Numbered from the stretch's first letter, positions 43,481 to 53,149 are shown. The stretch is 64,000 nucleotides of DNA from an uncultured Nonlabens sp. (GCF_947495285.1 NZ_CANLXZ010000017.1:1-64000), one strand, 5' to 3'. The notes: a model not told the origin generated them from the sequence alone. A program made the numbers and translations.

Positions 43481-46132
43481 CTAAAGTTTATAGCTCACAG
43501 AAAATAAAGCATATCTGGGAAAAACGGCATTACTTATTTCAGATATGAAGGTAGTGTTAAATGAAGTGTTTATGAATTCCTCATTGTTAGTCAGATTGTA
43601 TACTTTCAATTTAAAAGCCCAAAGACTATCTTCTTTTTGATATATGATTTGAGAAGATAAATTATCAAAAAATGATGAAGTACGATTATCGTTGTTATTG
43701 CTTCTAAAAGTAGTGAAATCGTAAGTTAAATTCAATTTCCAATCTTCATAATCATAGGTCAAAGTAGTGTTGATAGAGAAGTTTTGTTGCGTATTCTCAA
43801 AATCATCGATCTTATTATTAAAAATTAAATATCTTATTTCTGTATCAATATTCGGTCTATCTTTAAATGAAGTGCTTGCCGTTAATGCATTATCTAAAGT
43901 ATTACTAGTAGTAGGTAATAGGGTAGAGTCTATTATGGTAGTAAGATTTGATTTTCTATAGGACGAATTAAATCTGATCAACCAATATGGATTAATATAA
44001 CTCAATCTAAGATTTGCGGTATAAAATGAATTAGAACGATCGATTTGAACTGGAGTACTTGTTCTGTAAATCTCGTCTACTTCAAAGCGATTGATAATTA
44101 TAGGTTCAACATTTTTATAGCTTAGAGTGGTGCGTAAAGTAAATCCATAGGTTTGCCCATAAGAGTAATTTAACACTGCCTTATTACTTTCTTGAATATC
44201 TAGAAATTGATTACCTTGAAAAATACTGCTAAATCCATTGAGTTGAAAACCTGATGTGTATTTTTGAAAATTCACATAATCTGCATTTTCAGTATATTGA
44301 AAAGAGATTTCATTTTTTTTATTCAGTTGCCATTCTGCATTTACTGAAGGTAAAATTTTATTATTAACAAGGTTAGAAGCATTACTTATATTATCGATCG
44401 ATAGAGTATTGTGTAAGAAGTGAAGGCTAGACTCTACAATTATATTTTTAAATAAGCGTTTATAGGTAAATCCAGATTGTGATTTAAAATTTAGAAAGCT
44501 AACGTCATTATTAAACCCATCAAATAGAAGACGTTCATTACTTTCAATATTTTGAAACGCTTGTGAATCAAAATTTTGATCGGTAAAGTAATTTGAAGAC
44601 TCTAGATATAGGTGGTTTTTACGATTTAATACCCAATAATGAGTAAAATCGGCGCCTATTTTATGACTTTTAGTATCATTACTTTGAAGAACTGAATATT
44701 CTTGTTGGTTTACTACTGGAATGAAATCTGCAAACACATTAGTTTCACTTAGTGTAGAATTAATCTCCTCTTCTTGATCTAGCTTCCATTTTACAGTGAT
44801 TTTTGTAGTATGATGTTTATTAAATTTCTTATTAAAATTACTTTCAAGTAAAAGAGAAGTATTGTAACCAGTGACCGACTCTTTAAAAGGGTTGCCGTTA
44901 TTTAAAAATGTAGAAGTTGTCTGACTATCATAGTCAAAAATGGTCTTCTCGTATTTTAGTTTATTGCGTAGTTCTGTATTAGGATTTATTTTAAGATTAT
45001 ACTCAAATAATCCAAATAAATTTTTTAATTCATTTTCTGTATTAGTTAATCTGCTGTCTGTTGTGTTCTCATTTAAAAATCTCAAAACATTTGCGTCTTG
45101 CTGTTCTGTTTGATCTTGTAAGCCAATAAGTGATATTCTAAATTCAGATTTTTTATTTGGATTGTATTGTGAATTAAAACCTGAGAACAAATGGCGATTT
45201 GCTTTAAATTCTTGCTCTATTAAAGATTGAGAAATGCCTGAAGTTAATACATCTTTTATACCATCAAGGTCAGATGCTCCAGTAAACCTGAGGTAATCTT
45301 TTAAGGTGAAAGATTTTTCTATTGTATTATTGAGATCGCCTATGTAATTAATGGTGAGTTTATCAGAATATTTAAAAAGAGTGGGATTCAATACATATTG
45401 ATCTTCTATTCCTGCACCTACTTCTATTTCTCCAAAGTAGAATTTCTTTTTATCTTCTTTAAGCTTAATGTTAAGTGCGATTTGCTCTGACTTCTCTAGT
45501 CCTTTAAAGAATGAAGTTTCATGATAATCTTTAATTACCTCAATTTCTTTTGCCACATTTGCTGGGATATTATTAACCCCTAGCTTTGTATCACCGAAGA
45601 AGAATTTTTTACCATCTATTAATAATTGAGTGACTTTCTCACCTTTATGCTCTACGTTTCCTTCACGATCTACCGTGATACCTGGTAGTTTTTTAAGTAG
45701 TTCTCTTAGTTTGTTTTCTTTTCCATTACTAAAAGCTGACGCATCATAAGTAGTCGTGTCTTTTTTTACGGTAATAGGGACTCTACCTTTTATTATTATT
45801 TCTTGTAGCTCATCAATACTGGTGTCTAAGATGGCCGTATAGTTTAATAAGTCTGTTTTTAATAGTAGTGAATCTTTAAACCTTATGTATTTGATATGTG
45901 TAATACTTAATAGGTAATTAACATTATTTTCTAGAGTTAGGGAGAATAATCCACGATCATTACTTGTTGTAAATGCAGGTGGTGATAAATCATCTTGTGG
46001 ATAAGCAATAATGTTTGCGTCACTTACAACGGTATTATCTACACCTAATACGGTACCTTTTAATTGTACTTGAGCAGCAGCACTAATACAAAAAAGCAAT
46101 AAAAAAGATAGTATGGAAAATTTACTTAGCAT
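43481..46132 (-). CDS. TonB-dependent-receptor-like outer-membrane protein
   Basis: An 883-residue outer-membrane protein of the flavobacterial group annotated as carboxypeptidase-like regulatory domain/TonB-dependent receptor. Signal peptide (KFSILSFLLLFCISAAAQ), then a CarboxypepD-regulatory domain (about 20-115), then a plug-like domain (about 125-215; KLRELLKKLPGITVDREGNV; LLIDGKKFFFGD) and a long barrel to the C-terminal YALFSVSYKL. No TonB box is evident. It follows a GLPGLI-protein gene by 40 bp; such pairs are common in Bacteroidota and probably bring in a peptide or metal ligand, but the substrate is unknown. Confidence 0.88.
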   Translation of the reverse strand: MLSKFSILSFLLLFCISAAAQVQLKGTVLGVDNTVVSDANIIAYPQDDLSPPAFTTSNDRGLFSLTLENNVNYLLSITHIKYIRFKDSLLLKTDLLNYTAILDTSIDELQEIIIKGRVPITVKKDTTTYDASAFSNGKENKLRELLKKLPGITVDREGNVEHKGEKVTQLLIDGKKFFFGDTKLGVNNIPANVAKEIEVIKDYHETSFFKGLEKSEQIALNIKLKEDKKKFYFGEIEVGAGIEDQYVLNPTLFKYSDKLTINYIGDLNNTIEKSFTLKDYLRFTGASDLDGIKDVLTSGISQSLIEQEFKANRHLFSGFNSQYNPNKKSEFRISLIGLQDQTEQQDANVLRFLNENTTDSRLTNTENELKNLFGLFEYNLKINPNTELRNKLKYEKTIFDYDSQTTSTFLNNGNPFKESVTGYNTSLLLESNFNKKFNKHHTTKITVKWKLDQEEEINSTLSETNVFADFIPVVNQQEYSVLQSNDTKSHKIGADFTHYWVLNRKNHLYLESSNYFTDQNFDSQAFQNIESNERLLFDGFNNDVSFLNFKSQSGFTYKRLFKNIIVESSLHFLHNTLSIDNISNASNLVNNKILPSVNAEWQLNKKNEISFQYTENADYVNFQKYTSGFQLNGFSSIFQGNQFLDIQESNKAVLNYSYGQTYGFTLRTTLSYKNVEPIIINRFEVDEIYRTSTPVQIDRSNSFYTANLRLSYINPYWLIRFNSSYRKSNLTTIIDSTLLPTTSNTLDNALTASTSFKDRPNIDTEIRYLIFNNKIDDFENTQQNFSINTTLTYDYEDWKLNLTYDFTTFRSNNNDNRTSSFFDNLSSQIIYQKEDSLWAFKLKVYNLTNNEEFINTSFNTTFISEISNAVFPRYALFSVSYKL

Positions 46133-46172
46133 TACTATGATTGATATTTAAAAAGTGAATAAGAAAGCATTG

Positions 46173-46850
46173 TTATTCCTTTTCTTCAGTAACCCTTCTG
46201 GCAGCTCTCATTTTCTTAACATGTTCATCTACAGTTATCATAGGAGCATCACCTATAGATGGCACCTCTATATTTTTAGGATTCAAAATAATTTTTTCAA
46301 CCTTAAATGTAGCGTTTTTATATTCTAATTGTAATATTAATCCTGGTAATCCGCCAAAGCCTATAGGACCATAACCTGCTGGAATTTCTGGAGTGTACCA
46401 TGCATTATAAAGTAATGTTTTACCAGAAAGTTTATTATAAAATTCAAACACAGCCTTGTAACACTTGTAGTTATCTATCATAGCCGTTTCATTGGTAAAT
46501 TTCCAAGCATTCATTCTTGCCGAATAATCAACTTTGAACATACTATCCTTAACTTTTCTTATTGTATTGGCTTGTTTTTTAGTTTGTTGAATACCGCTTT
46601 TAATACTGAGTAAAGATTTTGCTATTTTACTAGATAATTCATCTTTTATAATATACGGTTGCATTTCAAAGTAGGAGGAGTCTGCATCATAACGAAGAGT
46701 GAATTCCATAAGTTCAAATTCTGTTCGTAATTTATGAATAAACTCATGATCAGTATCATTAATCAATTGCACGCTATAAGTGATTTTTCCCGTTTGAGAA
46801 AATGCTGTGAAAGTCGTAAATAGGAGGAGAAATAATATTTTGAATTTCAT
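46173..46850 (-). CDS. GLPGLI-family secreted protein
   Basis: A 225-residue secreted protein from the ATG at 46850 with a signal peptide (KFKILFLLLFTTFTAFSQ). It carries the family signature GFGGLPGLILQLEY near residue 165. GLPGLI proteins occur only in Bacteroidota, are usually next to TonB-type receptors, and have no proven function. Here it lies upstream of such a receptor and downstream of a small secreted-peptide candidate. The C-terminus is charged (RAARRVTEEKE). The frame is open seven codons upstream, but only from a TTG. Confidence 0.9.
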   Translation of the reverse strand: MKFKILFLLLFTTFTAFSQTGKITYSVQLINDTDHEFIHKLRTEFELMEFTLRYDADSSYFEMQPYIIKDELSSKIAKSLLSIKSGIQQTKKQANTIRKVKDSMFKVDYSARMNAWKFTNETAMIDNYKCYKAVFEFYNKLSGKTLLYNAWYTPEIPAGYGPIGFGGLPGLILQLEYKNATFKVEKIILNPKNIEVPSIGDAPMITVDEHVKKMRAARRVTEEKE

Positions 46851-46964
46851 ATATAAAATTTTATAGCCCAAATTAATTTTAATAATTTGGGCTAAATAAA
46901 TGATGTTTATTTTTAATTAAAGATTTATAATCATTTATTTCATACATAAACTATAAGCATCATT

Positions 46965-47144
46965 TTAAACGTCTTCATAGTCGGCTGGAGATAATGATAA
47001 ACTCATACTATCAGCCAATCCTACGGAGTAACAAGCTGGTATATTACAATTATACTCTTTATCATTTTCTGATTTTGCAAAACTCATTAAAGATTCACTA
47101 AAAGCAAATCCCATTGCAAGCACAATTGATTTTTTAAACTTAAT
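46965..47144 (-). CDS. Putative small secreted Cys-containing peptide (possible AUU start)
   Basis: A minus-strand frame ending at TAA 46967-46965. Read from ATT at 47144 it gives 59 residues beginning KFKKSIVLAMGFAF, a good signal peptide ending near SFA. A short mature part follows with two cysteines (YNCNIPACYSVGLADSM) and an acidic end (SPADYEDV). From GTG (47123) or ATG (47114) the signal peptide lacks its basic start. A TAnnTTTG promoter element lies at 47164-47171. It is upstream of the GLPGLI and TonB-type genes on the same strand. It may be a true AUU-initiated gene or one whose ATG has mutated. Confidence 0.4.
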   Translation of the reverse strand: MKFKKSIVLAMGFAFSESLMSFAKSENDKEYNCNIPACYSVGLADSMSLSLSPADYEDV

Positions 47145-47163
47145 AAATATTTTTTGATTTATC

Positions 47164-47171
47164 CAAATGTA
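47164..47171 (-). promoter_or_regulatory. -7 promoter element upstream of the small peptide
   Basis: On the minus strand TACATTTG fits TAnnTTTG, 19 bases before the proposed ATT start. The nearest TTG upstream is 27 bp away, longer than usual. Confidence 0.4.
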
Positions 47172-47286
47172 GGAAGCATATCGGTTTATATATTAGCACA
47201 AAATTGACTAAACACGATTATTATTATATCGCTAACCAAATTTTGATAAAACCTTAAACCCATTTAAAGACTGGATTTATCATATT

Positions 47287-48189
47287 CTAAAGCCAATTCA
47301 CTGGTGTTTTTAATACCTTAAGTAATTTTTCTTCGTCACTGCCAGCATCAGGTTGGTGATCATAAACCCATTGCACATGTGGTGGCAGGCTCATTAAGAT
47401 ACTCTCAATACGACCGTTTGTTTTAAGACCGAAGAGTGTTCCTTTATCATGTACTAGATTGAATTCCACGTAGCGGCCGCGTCGTATTTCTTGCCAGTTG
47501 CGTTGTTCTTCTGTATAAGATAAACTTTTTCTTTTTTCTACTATAGGGATATAAGCTTCTAGAAAATGGCTGGCCATATCTATTTGAAAAGCAAGCCAGT
47601 CCTGCATGGTGAATTTTTCTGATTCTTTACAATAATCATAAAATAAACCACCTATCCCACGAGCCTCATCACGATGTGAGTTGTGAAAATAGGCATCACA
47701 CTTCTCTTTAAAAAGAGCGTAGTCTGCAATTTCATGACGGTCACATACGTCTTTACATACCTGATGGAAATGACGAGCATCTTCTTCAAACAGGTAATAA
47801 GGAGTCAGATCCAGCCCACCACCGAACCAGGAGTCTACTATCGTGCCTGACTGATCATACATTTCAAAATACCTAAAATTTGCATGTACAGTAGGTATCA
47901 TAGGGTTCTCTGGATGCAATACCAGACTTAAACCAGTGGCAAAGAAATTACAATCTTTTACTTTAAAATAGGTTTGCATTGCTGGTGGTAAGTCACCATG
48001 AACGGCACTTATGCTCACACCACCTTTTTCAAATACATTACCATTTTGAATAATGCGAGAAAAACCGCCGCCGCCTTCTTTGCGGTGCCACTCATCTTGA
48101 TGAAAGGTTGCGCCACCATCTATTGCTTCTAATTTTGATGTAATGGTATTTTGAAGTTCTACTATAAAGGAGTAAAATTGATCTTTCAC
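47287..48189 (-). CDS. hemF: Oxygen-dependent coproporphyrinogen III oxidase
   Basis: Oxidative decarboxylation of coproporphyrinogen III to protoporphyrinogen IX. The 300 residues match the family. Diagnostic stretches include GGGGFSRIIQNGNVFEKGGV, SWFGGGLDLTPYYLFEEDA, the RDEARGIGGLFYD signature and RRGRYVEFNLVHDKGT. It overlaps the EI24 gene by 4 bp in the operon hemD-hemE-EI24-hemF. The aerobic form implies heme synthesis under oxygen. Confidence 0.97.
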   Translation of the reverse strand: MKDQFYSFIVELQNTITSKLEAIDGGATFHQDEWHRKEGGGGFSRIIQNGNVFEKGGVSISAVHGDLPPAMQTYFKVKDCNFFATGLSLVLHPENPMIPTVHANFRYFEMYDQSGTIVDSWFGGGLDLTPYYLFEEDARHFHQVCKDVCDRHEIADYALFKEKCDAYFHNSHRDEARGIGGLFYDYCKESEKFTMQDWLAFQIDMASHFLEAYIPIVEKRKSLSYTEEQRNWQEIRRGRYVEFNLVHDKGTLFGLKTNGRIESILMSLPPHVQWVYDHQPDAGSDEEKLLKVLKTPVNWL

Positions 48190-48992
48190 GATTCTAGTTT
48201 TGGAGTGTGTGATTGTTCTAACTGTTGCTGTTTACTTTTTACCAGCATTTTACGTTCTCTTAATAATTCTAGTGTTATTTTACTAGCTGATGTAACTGCA
48301 ACTGGTAAAACGAGTATTATACCTATAACAGGCAGGAATAACATTCCCATAAATACGATGCCATTTCCTACGGCATAACCACGACTTTGTTTAACAAAAT
48401 TAACACTGTCTCTATAGGTATAATGACGTTCTAAAGTGTAATCCATATTACCAAAACCTGCATAATACGCCTGTACTAAAAAGAGTAAAGGTGTGGTGAT
48501 GAAATTAACCCCTGGAATGAACGATAAAAAGAGAAGAGGTATACTGATAGAAATTTCGTAAAGTAAATTTCTTATGTTAATACGTAAACCTCGCATTAAC
48601 TGTTCAGTGTTACTAGTTTTACGATGTTTAATATCGTCATGTAAATCTGGATAGAGGTGTTTTTCAATACGCTCTGACACAGGTGACATAAAAGGCGCGC
48701 TTAACGCCATAACTACGTGTTTATATAATATAAATCCTAAAATGGCTATCGCTAGTCCACCTATCCATGTCGCTATTTCGGTAAATGTTTCTTTACCCCA
48801 TTCCCAAAACCATATTCCAGCGATAAAACGGCCTAAGTTATCTGATAGACCGTAAATAGCTAGAAATATACATGCTCCAAAAAGTAAACTTATACCCATA
48901 GGAACTAGAAAAAATGACCAGAGTTTTAATTCATTGATCAGTTTAAAACTGTCTTTATAGGCTTGCAGTCCTTTCAGGATATTTTTAAGCAT
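48186..48992 (-). CDS. EI24-domain integral membrane protein (CysZ-like)
   Basis: A 268-residue membrane protein with about four to five hydrophobic segments (about 25-50, 68-92, 148-180, 205-240). It matches the EI24/CysZ family, to which the E. coli sulfate transporter CysZ belongs. Residues 100-145 form a charged cytoplasmic loop (SERIEKHLYPDLHDDIKHRK). Its place between hemE and hemF with a 4-bp overlap on one side shows co-transcription with heme genes. A sulfate or other small-anion role is possible, and a heme-precursor role is speculation. Confidence 0.85.
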   Translation of the reverse strand: MLKNILKGLQAYKDSFKLINELKLWSFFLVPMGISLLFGACIFLAIYGLSDNLGRFIAGIWFWEWGKETFTEIATWIGGLAIAILGFILYKHVVMALSAPFMSPVSERIEKHLYPDLHDDIKHRKTSNTEQLMRGLRINIRNLLYEISISIPLLFLSFIPGVNFITTPLLFLVQAYYAGFGNMDYTLERHYTYRDSVNFVKQSRGYAVGNGIVFMGMLFLPVIGIILVLPVAVTSASKITLELLRERKMLVKSKQQQLEQSHTPKLES

Positions 48993-49001
48993 AATTATAT
49001 A

Positions 49002-50027
49002 TTATTGTTCATATTCCTTTACAGCATCTACAAATGCTTGTGCGTTCTCTACAGGTATGTTAGGTAATATACCATGACCTAAGTTAGCAATAAAACGATC
49101 CTTACCGAATTCATTAATCATTTGCGTTACCATTTTCTTAATCTCGGCAGGTGGTGAGAATAATCTAGATGGGTCAAAATTACCTTGTAAAGTTATTTCT
49201 CCACCAGAAAGGTAACGAGCATTTCTTGCACTACAAGTCCAGTCTACACCTAGTGCGCTTGCACCACTCTTTGACATATCATTAAGTGCAAACCAGCACC
49301 CTTTACCGAAAACGATAACCTCTGTATGTGGTTTAAGAGCGTCTACTATTTGCTGGATGTATTTCCATGAGAATTCTTGATAATCTGTAGGAGATAACAT
49401 GCCGCCCCAAGAGTCAAAAACTTGTACAGCATTCACACCGTGATTTACCTTTTCTTTTAAATAAGCGATAGTAGTGTCTGTAATTCTTTGAAGTAATACA
49501 TGTGCAGCCTCTGGTTGGGTAAAACAAAATTCTTTTGCCTTGTCAAAGTTTTTACTTCCCTGTCCTTGTACACAATAACAAAGAATAGTCCATGGAGAAC
49601 CTGCAAAGCCTATTAAAGGAACTCTATTATCTAGTACTTTTTTAGTCATGTCTATGGCCTCATATACATAACTTAAAGTATCTTTTACATCTGGCACTAC
49701 CACGCGCTCTAGATCTTTTACAGACCTTATAGGATTAGGTAGCCACGGTCCTATACCGTTTTTCATCTCTACATCTATGTTCATTGCTTGCGGTATGACA
49801 AGAATGTCAGAAAATAGAATAGCCGCATCTGGACCTATTTGATCTATGGGCATTACCGTAATTTCTGTGGCTAGTTCTGGAGTTTGACATCTAGTAAAAA
49901 AATCATATTTTTCTTTAAGCTTCATGAAGTCAGGTAGGTACCTGCCTGCTTGTCTCATCATCCATACTGGTGGACGTTCTACGGTTTCACCTTTTAATGC
50001 TCTTAAAAAAAGATCGTTCTTAATCAT
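49002..50027 (-). CDS. hemE: Uroporphyrinogen decarboxylase
   Basis: Converts uroporphyrinogen III to coproporphyrinogen III. The 341 residues match the family. The N-terminal [16 protein letters not shown], the [10 protein letters not shown] catalytic-Asp segment, [12 protein letters not shown] and the C-terminal [15 protein letters not shown] are all present. It overlaps hemD by 8 bp upstream and lies 9 bp before the EI24 gene, within the heme operon. Confidence 0.97.
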   Translation of the reverse strand: MIKNDLFLRALKGETVERPPVWMMRQAGRYLPDFMKLKEKYDFFTRCQTPELATEITVMPIDQIGPDAAILFSDILVIPQAMNIDVEMKNGIGPWLPNPIRSVKDLERVVVPDVKDTLSYVYEAIDMTKKVLDNRVPLIGFAGSPWTILCYCVQGQGSKNFDKAKEFCFTQPEAAHVLLQRITDTTIAYLKEKVNHGVNAVQVFDSWGGMLSPTDYQEFSWKYIQQIVDALKPHTEVIVFGKGCWFALNDMSKSGASALGVDWTCSARNARYLSGGEITLQGNFDPSRLFSPPAEIKKMVTQMINEFGKDRFIANLGHGILPNIPVENAQAFVDAVKEYEQ

Positions 50028-50688
50028 TACGTAATGCTTTTATTGCTGTTATCAATGTGTTTTCTATAGTCTGCTTATTTGCGATTACTATATTTTTAAA
50101 ATAGAGTCTTGCAGTGGTGGCGGTTGTATCTCCTATACAAACTGCTATTAGAGTTTTGTTGTTAGGGTTCGCTTTCGCGAAAGCGTGCACACCACGAGGG
50201 CTATAGAAAGCTATAGCTGCAAAAATACGATCAAAGGTTTTCACGACCGCAATAGATCTATAGGCAAAAACTTCTTTTAAAGGTATTTTTTTATCTAGAA
50301 AGAACGCAGGAAGTTCATCCCGACGTTGCTCGCTGCACAAATAATAATAATCTTGATTACTGTAATGTGAAGTTAATTCTATGGCAAGTTCTACTGCATT
50401 TTGTGCAATATATTTAGGCTGGAGACCATTTTCTTGCAACAATGCAGCGGTTTTATTACCCACACAGTAAATGTTTTGAATTAGGCTCAAATAAGGTAAT
50501 ATCGCTGGGATTGCGTTTTTACTAGTTATAATTATATGGTCCCAAACAACGTTCTCCTTTAGAATTACATATTCTGTTTTTAAAATATCGTATTGTGTTA
50601 ATCCTATTCCTGTATTAAGAACTAATTCTTGTTGGGCAGGTGTAATTATTTTAGTGGAGAGTAGGGAATTGTTCATAAAAAGCAACAA
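50020..50688 (-). CDS. hemD: Uroporphyrinogen-III synthase
   Basis: Closes and rearranges hydroxymethylbilane to uroporphyrinogen III. The 222 residues fit this poorly conserved family. Typical pieces are [50 protein letters not shown] and [14 protein letters not shown]. It leads the heme operon and overlaps hemE by 8 bp. An exact palindrome copy lies in frame and encodes AFAKA at the site where other HemD proteins have FF-K-A-like residues. Confidence 0.9.
   Translation of the reverse strand: MLLFMNNSLLSTKIITPAQQELVLNTGIGLTQYDILKTEYVILKENVVWDHIIITSKNAIPAILPYLSLIQNIYCVGNKTAALLQENGLQPKYIAQNAVELAIELTSHYSNQDYYYLCSEQRRDELPAFFLDKKIPLKEVFAYRSIAVVKTFDRIFAAIAFYSPRGVHAFAKANPNNKTLIAVCIGDTTATTARLYFKNIVIANKQTIENTLITAIKALRND
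50170..50185. repeat. Iterated 16-bp palindrome, copy 9 (inside hemD)
   Basis: Exact core in coding sequence, read on the minus strand as Ala-Phe-Ala-Lys-Ala. Confidence 0.95.
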
Positions 50689-50755
50689 TATATTATTTTA
50701 GAACGGTTTAAACTTCTTTTGAGCTAAAAGTTATTTTTTTACCATTTCAAATATA

Positions 50756-50786
50756 TTGTCGGTATTCTCTATTTTTAGTAAATTTG
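50756..50786 (+). promoter_or_regulatory. Bacteroidota-type promoter far upstream of the Crp/Fnr gene
   Basis: TTG at 50756-50758, a 20-bp spacer, then TAAATTTG at 50779-50786, a full match to the consensus. The next start codon on this strand is at 51036, leaving a leader of about 240 bases. Confidence 0.55.
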
Positions 50787-50998
50787 CTCCCTTATTTTAT
50801 GAGAGTAATCTAGTGTGTTTTAGGATAATTAGTTATTTTTACCTGATCATCTGCATATTTTTTAACCTTATGGATGCGATAATTGTTTTTGTTTATATCT
50901 TTAAAAATAAGATATTTATGAAGTTTAATTAATATTGAAAGCGTTCATTTTTACTTTGTAAGGTCTGGAGTTTTGTGCTTAAATAAATTTTATCCATA

Positions 50999-51018
50999 TT
51001 TACTTGTTAACGAGTAAA
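50999..51018. promoter_or_regulatory. Candidate operator of the Crp/Fnr-type regulator
   Basis: TTTACTTGTTAACGAGTAAA is a 20-bp dyad with a single mismatched pair, centred on GTTAAC, 17 bases before the start codon of a Crp/Fnr gene. Size and symmetry suit a dimeric helix-turn-helix protein. The placement suggests self-repression. Confidence 0.45.
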
Positions 51019-51035
51019 TTAATTAAATTCGTATT

Positions 51036-51626
51036 ATGGAATTACCATCGTTTTTATATGATTTAACTGGAGAAGGTGATAAACCTTCATTGGAATATGC
51101 TAATCAAATTTTTAGCATGCTCGAAGTGATTAAGGTACGTAAAAAACAGGTTTTACTTCATTTAGGTGAGGTGGCTGACTGTATCTTTATCGTTAAATCA
51201 GGCATACTTAAAGGTAGTATTATTGATGAGTTGGGTGCCTTACATACCGTGCGATTTGTTGCAGATGGTAATGTTATGGCTTCTATGTATAGTTTTATAG
51301 ATCAAAAACCATCTGATCTTCAAATTACCTGTATAGAAGCAGGTGAGGTGTTGTGTTTTAAATATCAAGATTTTGAATACATGAGTAAGCTGTATTCTGG
51401 TCTGTCACCAGCTTTTCACAAGATTATGTTGAAAAGATATCATGACATGGTAGATGAGAAATCTAGAATGATTAGTCACGATGCTACTACTCGATATCTT
51501 AAATTTATCGAGCGCTATGCGCCTATAGAAGATAGGTTACCGCTCAAAGAGATAGCGTCCTTTTTAGGTATAAGACAGCAGTCTTTAAGTAGATTACGTG
51601 GTAAAATGGATGAAACTAGTAGTTAA
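51036..51626 (+). CDS. Crp/Fnr-family transcriptional regulator
   Basis: A 196-residue regulator. Residues about 20-115 form a cyclic-nucleotide-binding-type beta roll (KQVLLHLGEVADCIFIVKSG; HTVRFVADGNVMASMYSFID). Residues about 165-190 form the DNA-recognition helix-turn-helix (LPLKEIASFLGIRQQSLSRL). There is no cysteine cluster like that of Fnr. The ligand is unknown. It is divergent from the heme operon, with a near-palindromic 20-bp site immediately upstream that may be its operator, so regulation of itself or of heme synthesis is possible. Confidence 0.88.
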   Translation: MELPSFLYDLTGEGDKPSLEYANQIFSMLEVIKVRKKQVLLHLGEVADCIFIVKSGILKGSIIDELGALHTVRFVADGNVMASMYSFIDQKPSDLQITCIEAGEVLCFKYQDFEYMSKLYSGLSPAFHKIMLKRYHDMVDEKSRMISHDATTRYLKFIERYAPIEDRLPLKEIASFLGIRQQSLSRLRGKMDETSS

Positions 51627-51674
51627 ACCATAATCCTTTACTTAATTGTTATCTTTGTAGAAAAAAAGTAGAGA

Positions 51675-52550
51675 ATGGTTACTTCTATGACTGGCTACGG
51701 TAAAGCAGTCGATCAATTATCAGATAAAAAAATAACTATAGAGATAAGAACTCTTAATAGTAAAAATTTAGACCTTAACATAAGAATCAGTTCTCTATTC
51801 AGACAGCAAGAGTTGCCTTTAAGACAGCTAGTTGCAAAATATTTATCAAGAGGTAAAGTAGATTTTTCTGTCCATATAGAGCAAACAGGTATAGCGGCCA
51901 CTTCAAAACTTAATCTAGAGGTAGTAGAAGGTTACATGAAGCAAATGGCACAATTAGACGGCGTTTCATATGATAGTCCAGAGCATAAATTACAATTGCT
52001 AGAAATGGCCACTAGATTTCCAGATGTTTTTTCTCAAGAAAGCAAAGAAGTAGCAAAGGAAGATGTCGCTGTTATTCAACAAGTTGCTTTAAAGGCTATT
52101 GCGGCAGTTAATGATTTTAGAAAAGAAGAAGGTAATGTGCTAGAGATAGAATTCAATAAGCGTATCACTAATATTAAAGTTCTTCTTAGCCAGGTGATAG
52201 AAGAGGATAAAGAGAGACTCGCTAGCGTAAGAACAAGACTTGAAAAAGCAGTATCTGATCTAAAAGAGTCGGTTGATCAAAATAGATTTGAACAAGAACT
52301 TATCTATTACCTAGAAAAATATGATATTACAGAAGAAAAGGTGCGTTTAGAAAATCATTTGAACTACTTTATTGAGACCATGGGTATTACAGAATCTCAG
52401 GGTAAGAAATTAGCTTTTATATGCCAGGAGATAGGTAGGGAAGTAAATACAATAGGTAGTAAAGCTAATGATGCTAGCATGCAACAGCTAGTGGTTCAAA
52501 TGAAGGACGAGCTAGAGAAAATAAAAGAACAACTGCTTAACGTATTATAA
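51675..52550 (+). CDS. YicC-family endoribonuclease
   Basis: A 291-residue protein starting MVTSMTGYGKAVDQ, the family hallmark. The C-terminal catalytic-type region (DUF1732) has IETMGITESQGKKLAFICQE and REVNTIGSKANDASMQQLVV. YicC proteins are reported as RNases that act on small RNAs in E. coli; the target here is unknown. It overlaps gmk by 1 bp, the widespread yicC-gmk pairing, and a TATCTTTG element (51650-51657) lies 17 bp before the start. Confidence 0.93.
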   Translation: MVTSMTGYGKAVDQLSDKKITIEIRTLNSKNLDLNIRISSLFRQQELPLRQLVAKYLSRGKVDFSVHIEQTGIAATSKLNLEVVEGYMKQMAQLDGVSYDSPEHKLQLLEMATRFPDVFSQESKEVAKEDVAVIQQVALKAIAAVNDFRKEEGNVLEIEFNKRITNIKVLLSQVIEEDKERLASVRTRLEKAVSDLKESVDQNRFEQELIYYLEKYDITEEKVRLENHLNYFIETMGITESQGKKLAFICQEIGREVNTIGSKANDASMQQLVVQMKDELEKIKEQLLNVL

Positions 52551-53149
52551 TGGAAGTATTACCTAAACTAATTGTTTTTAGTGCTCCTTCTGGTGCTGGT
52601 AAAACCACCCTAGTAAGACACTTACTGAATCAAGAAGAGCTTAACCTCGCTTTTTCTATAAGTGCCGCTTCTCGAGAGCCTCGAGATGGAGAGGTTCATG
52701 GAAAAGATTATTATTTCCTAGGTACTCATGAATTTAAAAATAGAATTAGAGCAAATGACTTTCTTGAATTTGAAGAGGTTTATAAAGATCAGTTTTACGG
52801 GACTCTTATAGAAGAAGTAGAAAGACTTTGGGCACAAGGTAAGCATGTTATATTTGATATAGATGTGGTAGGTGGTCTGCGTTTAAAGAAAAAATTTCCT
52901 AATCGTAGCCTTGCTATCTTTGTTAAACCACCTTCTATTAATGAGTTGCAAATACGTCTTAAAAAACGTAAAACAGAAACTGCAGAGAAAATTGCTATGC
53001 GAGTAGCAAAGGCTAGTACTGAAATGGCGACAGCACCACAATTTGACGTTATTATCGAGAACGACGATCTCGATGCGGCAAAGTTAAAAGCGTTTCAAAC
53101 AGTTCATGAGTTTATAAATAAAGAAGTCAGTGATGACGAAGAGGAGTAA
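52550..53149 (+). CDS. gmk: Guanylate kinase
   Basis: Phosphorylates GMP to GDP. The 199 residues match. P-loop SAPSGAGKTT (about 11-20), GMP-binding SREPRDGEVHGKDYYF, and the lid region with KKRKTETAEKIAMR are present. It overlaps yicC by 1 bp and nadD by 17 bp, so three proteins are translated from one compact mRNA. The C-terminus is acidic (EVSDDEEE). Confidence 0.96.
   Translation: MEVLPKLIVFSAPSGAGKTTLVRHLLNQEELNLAFSISAASREPRDGEVHGKDYYFLGTHEFKNRIRANDFLEFEEVYKDQFYGTLIEEVERLWAQGKHVIFDIDVVGGLRLKKKFPNRSLAIFVKPPSINELQIRLKKRKTETAEKIAMRVAKASTEMATAPQFDVIIENDDLDAAKLKAFQTVHEFINKEVSDDEEE

Larger units (their letters stand above)
50689..51035. other. Gene-free divergent region (347 bp)
   Basis: Promoter space between hemD (minus) and the Crp/Fnr gene (plus). 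It holds one well-spaced plus-strand promoter (50756-50786), a weak hairpin (50895-50915) and a near-perfect 20-bp dyad (50999-51018). No ORF or RNA gene is recognised. Confidence 0.55.
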
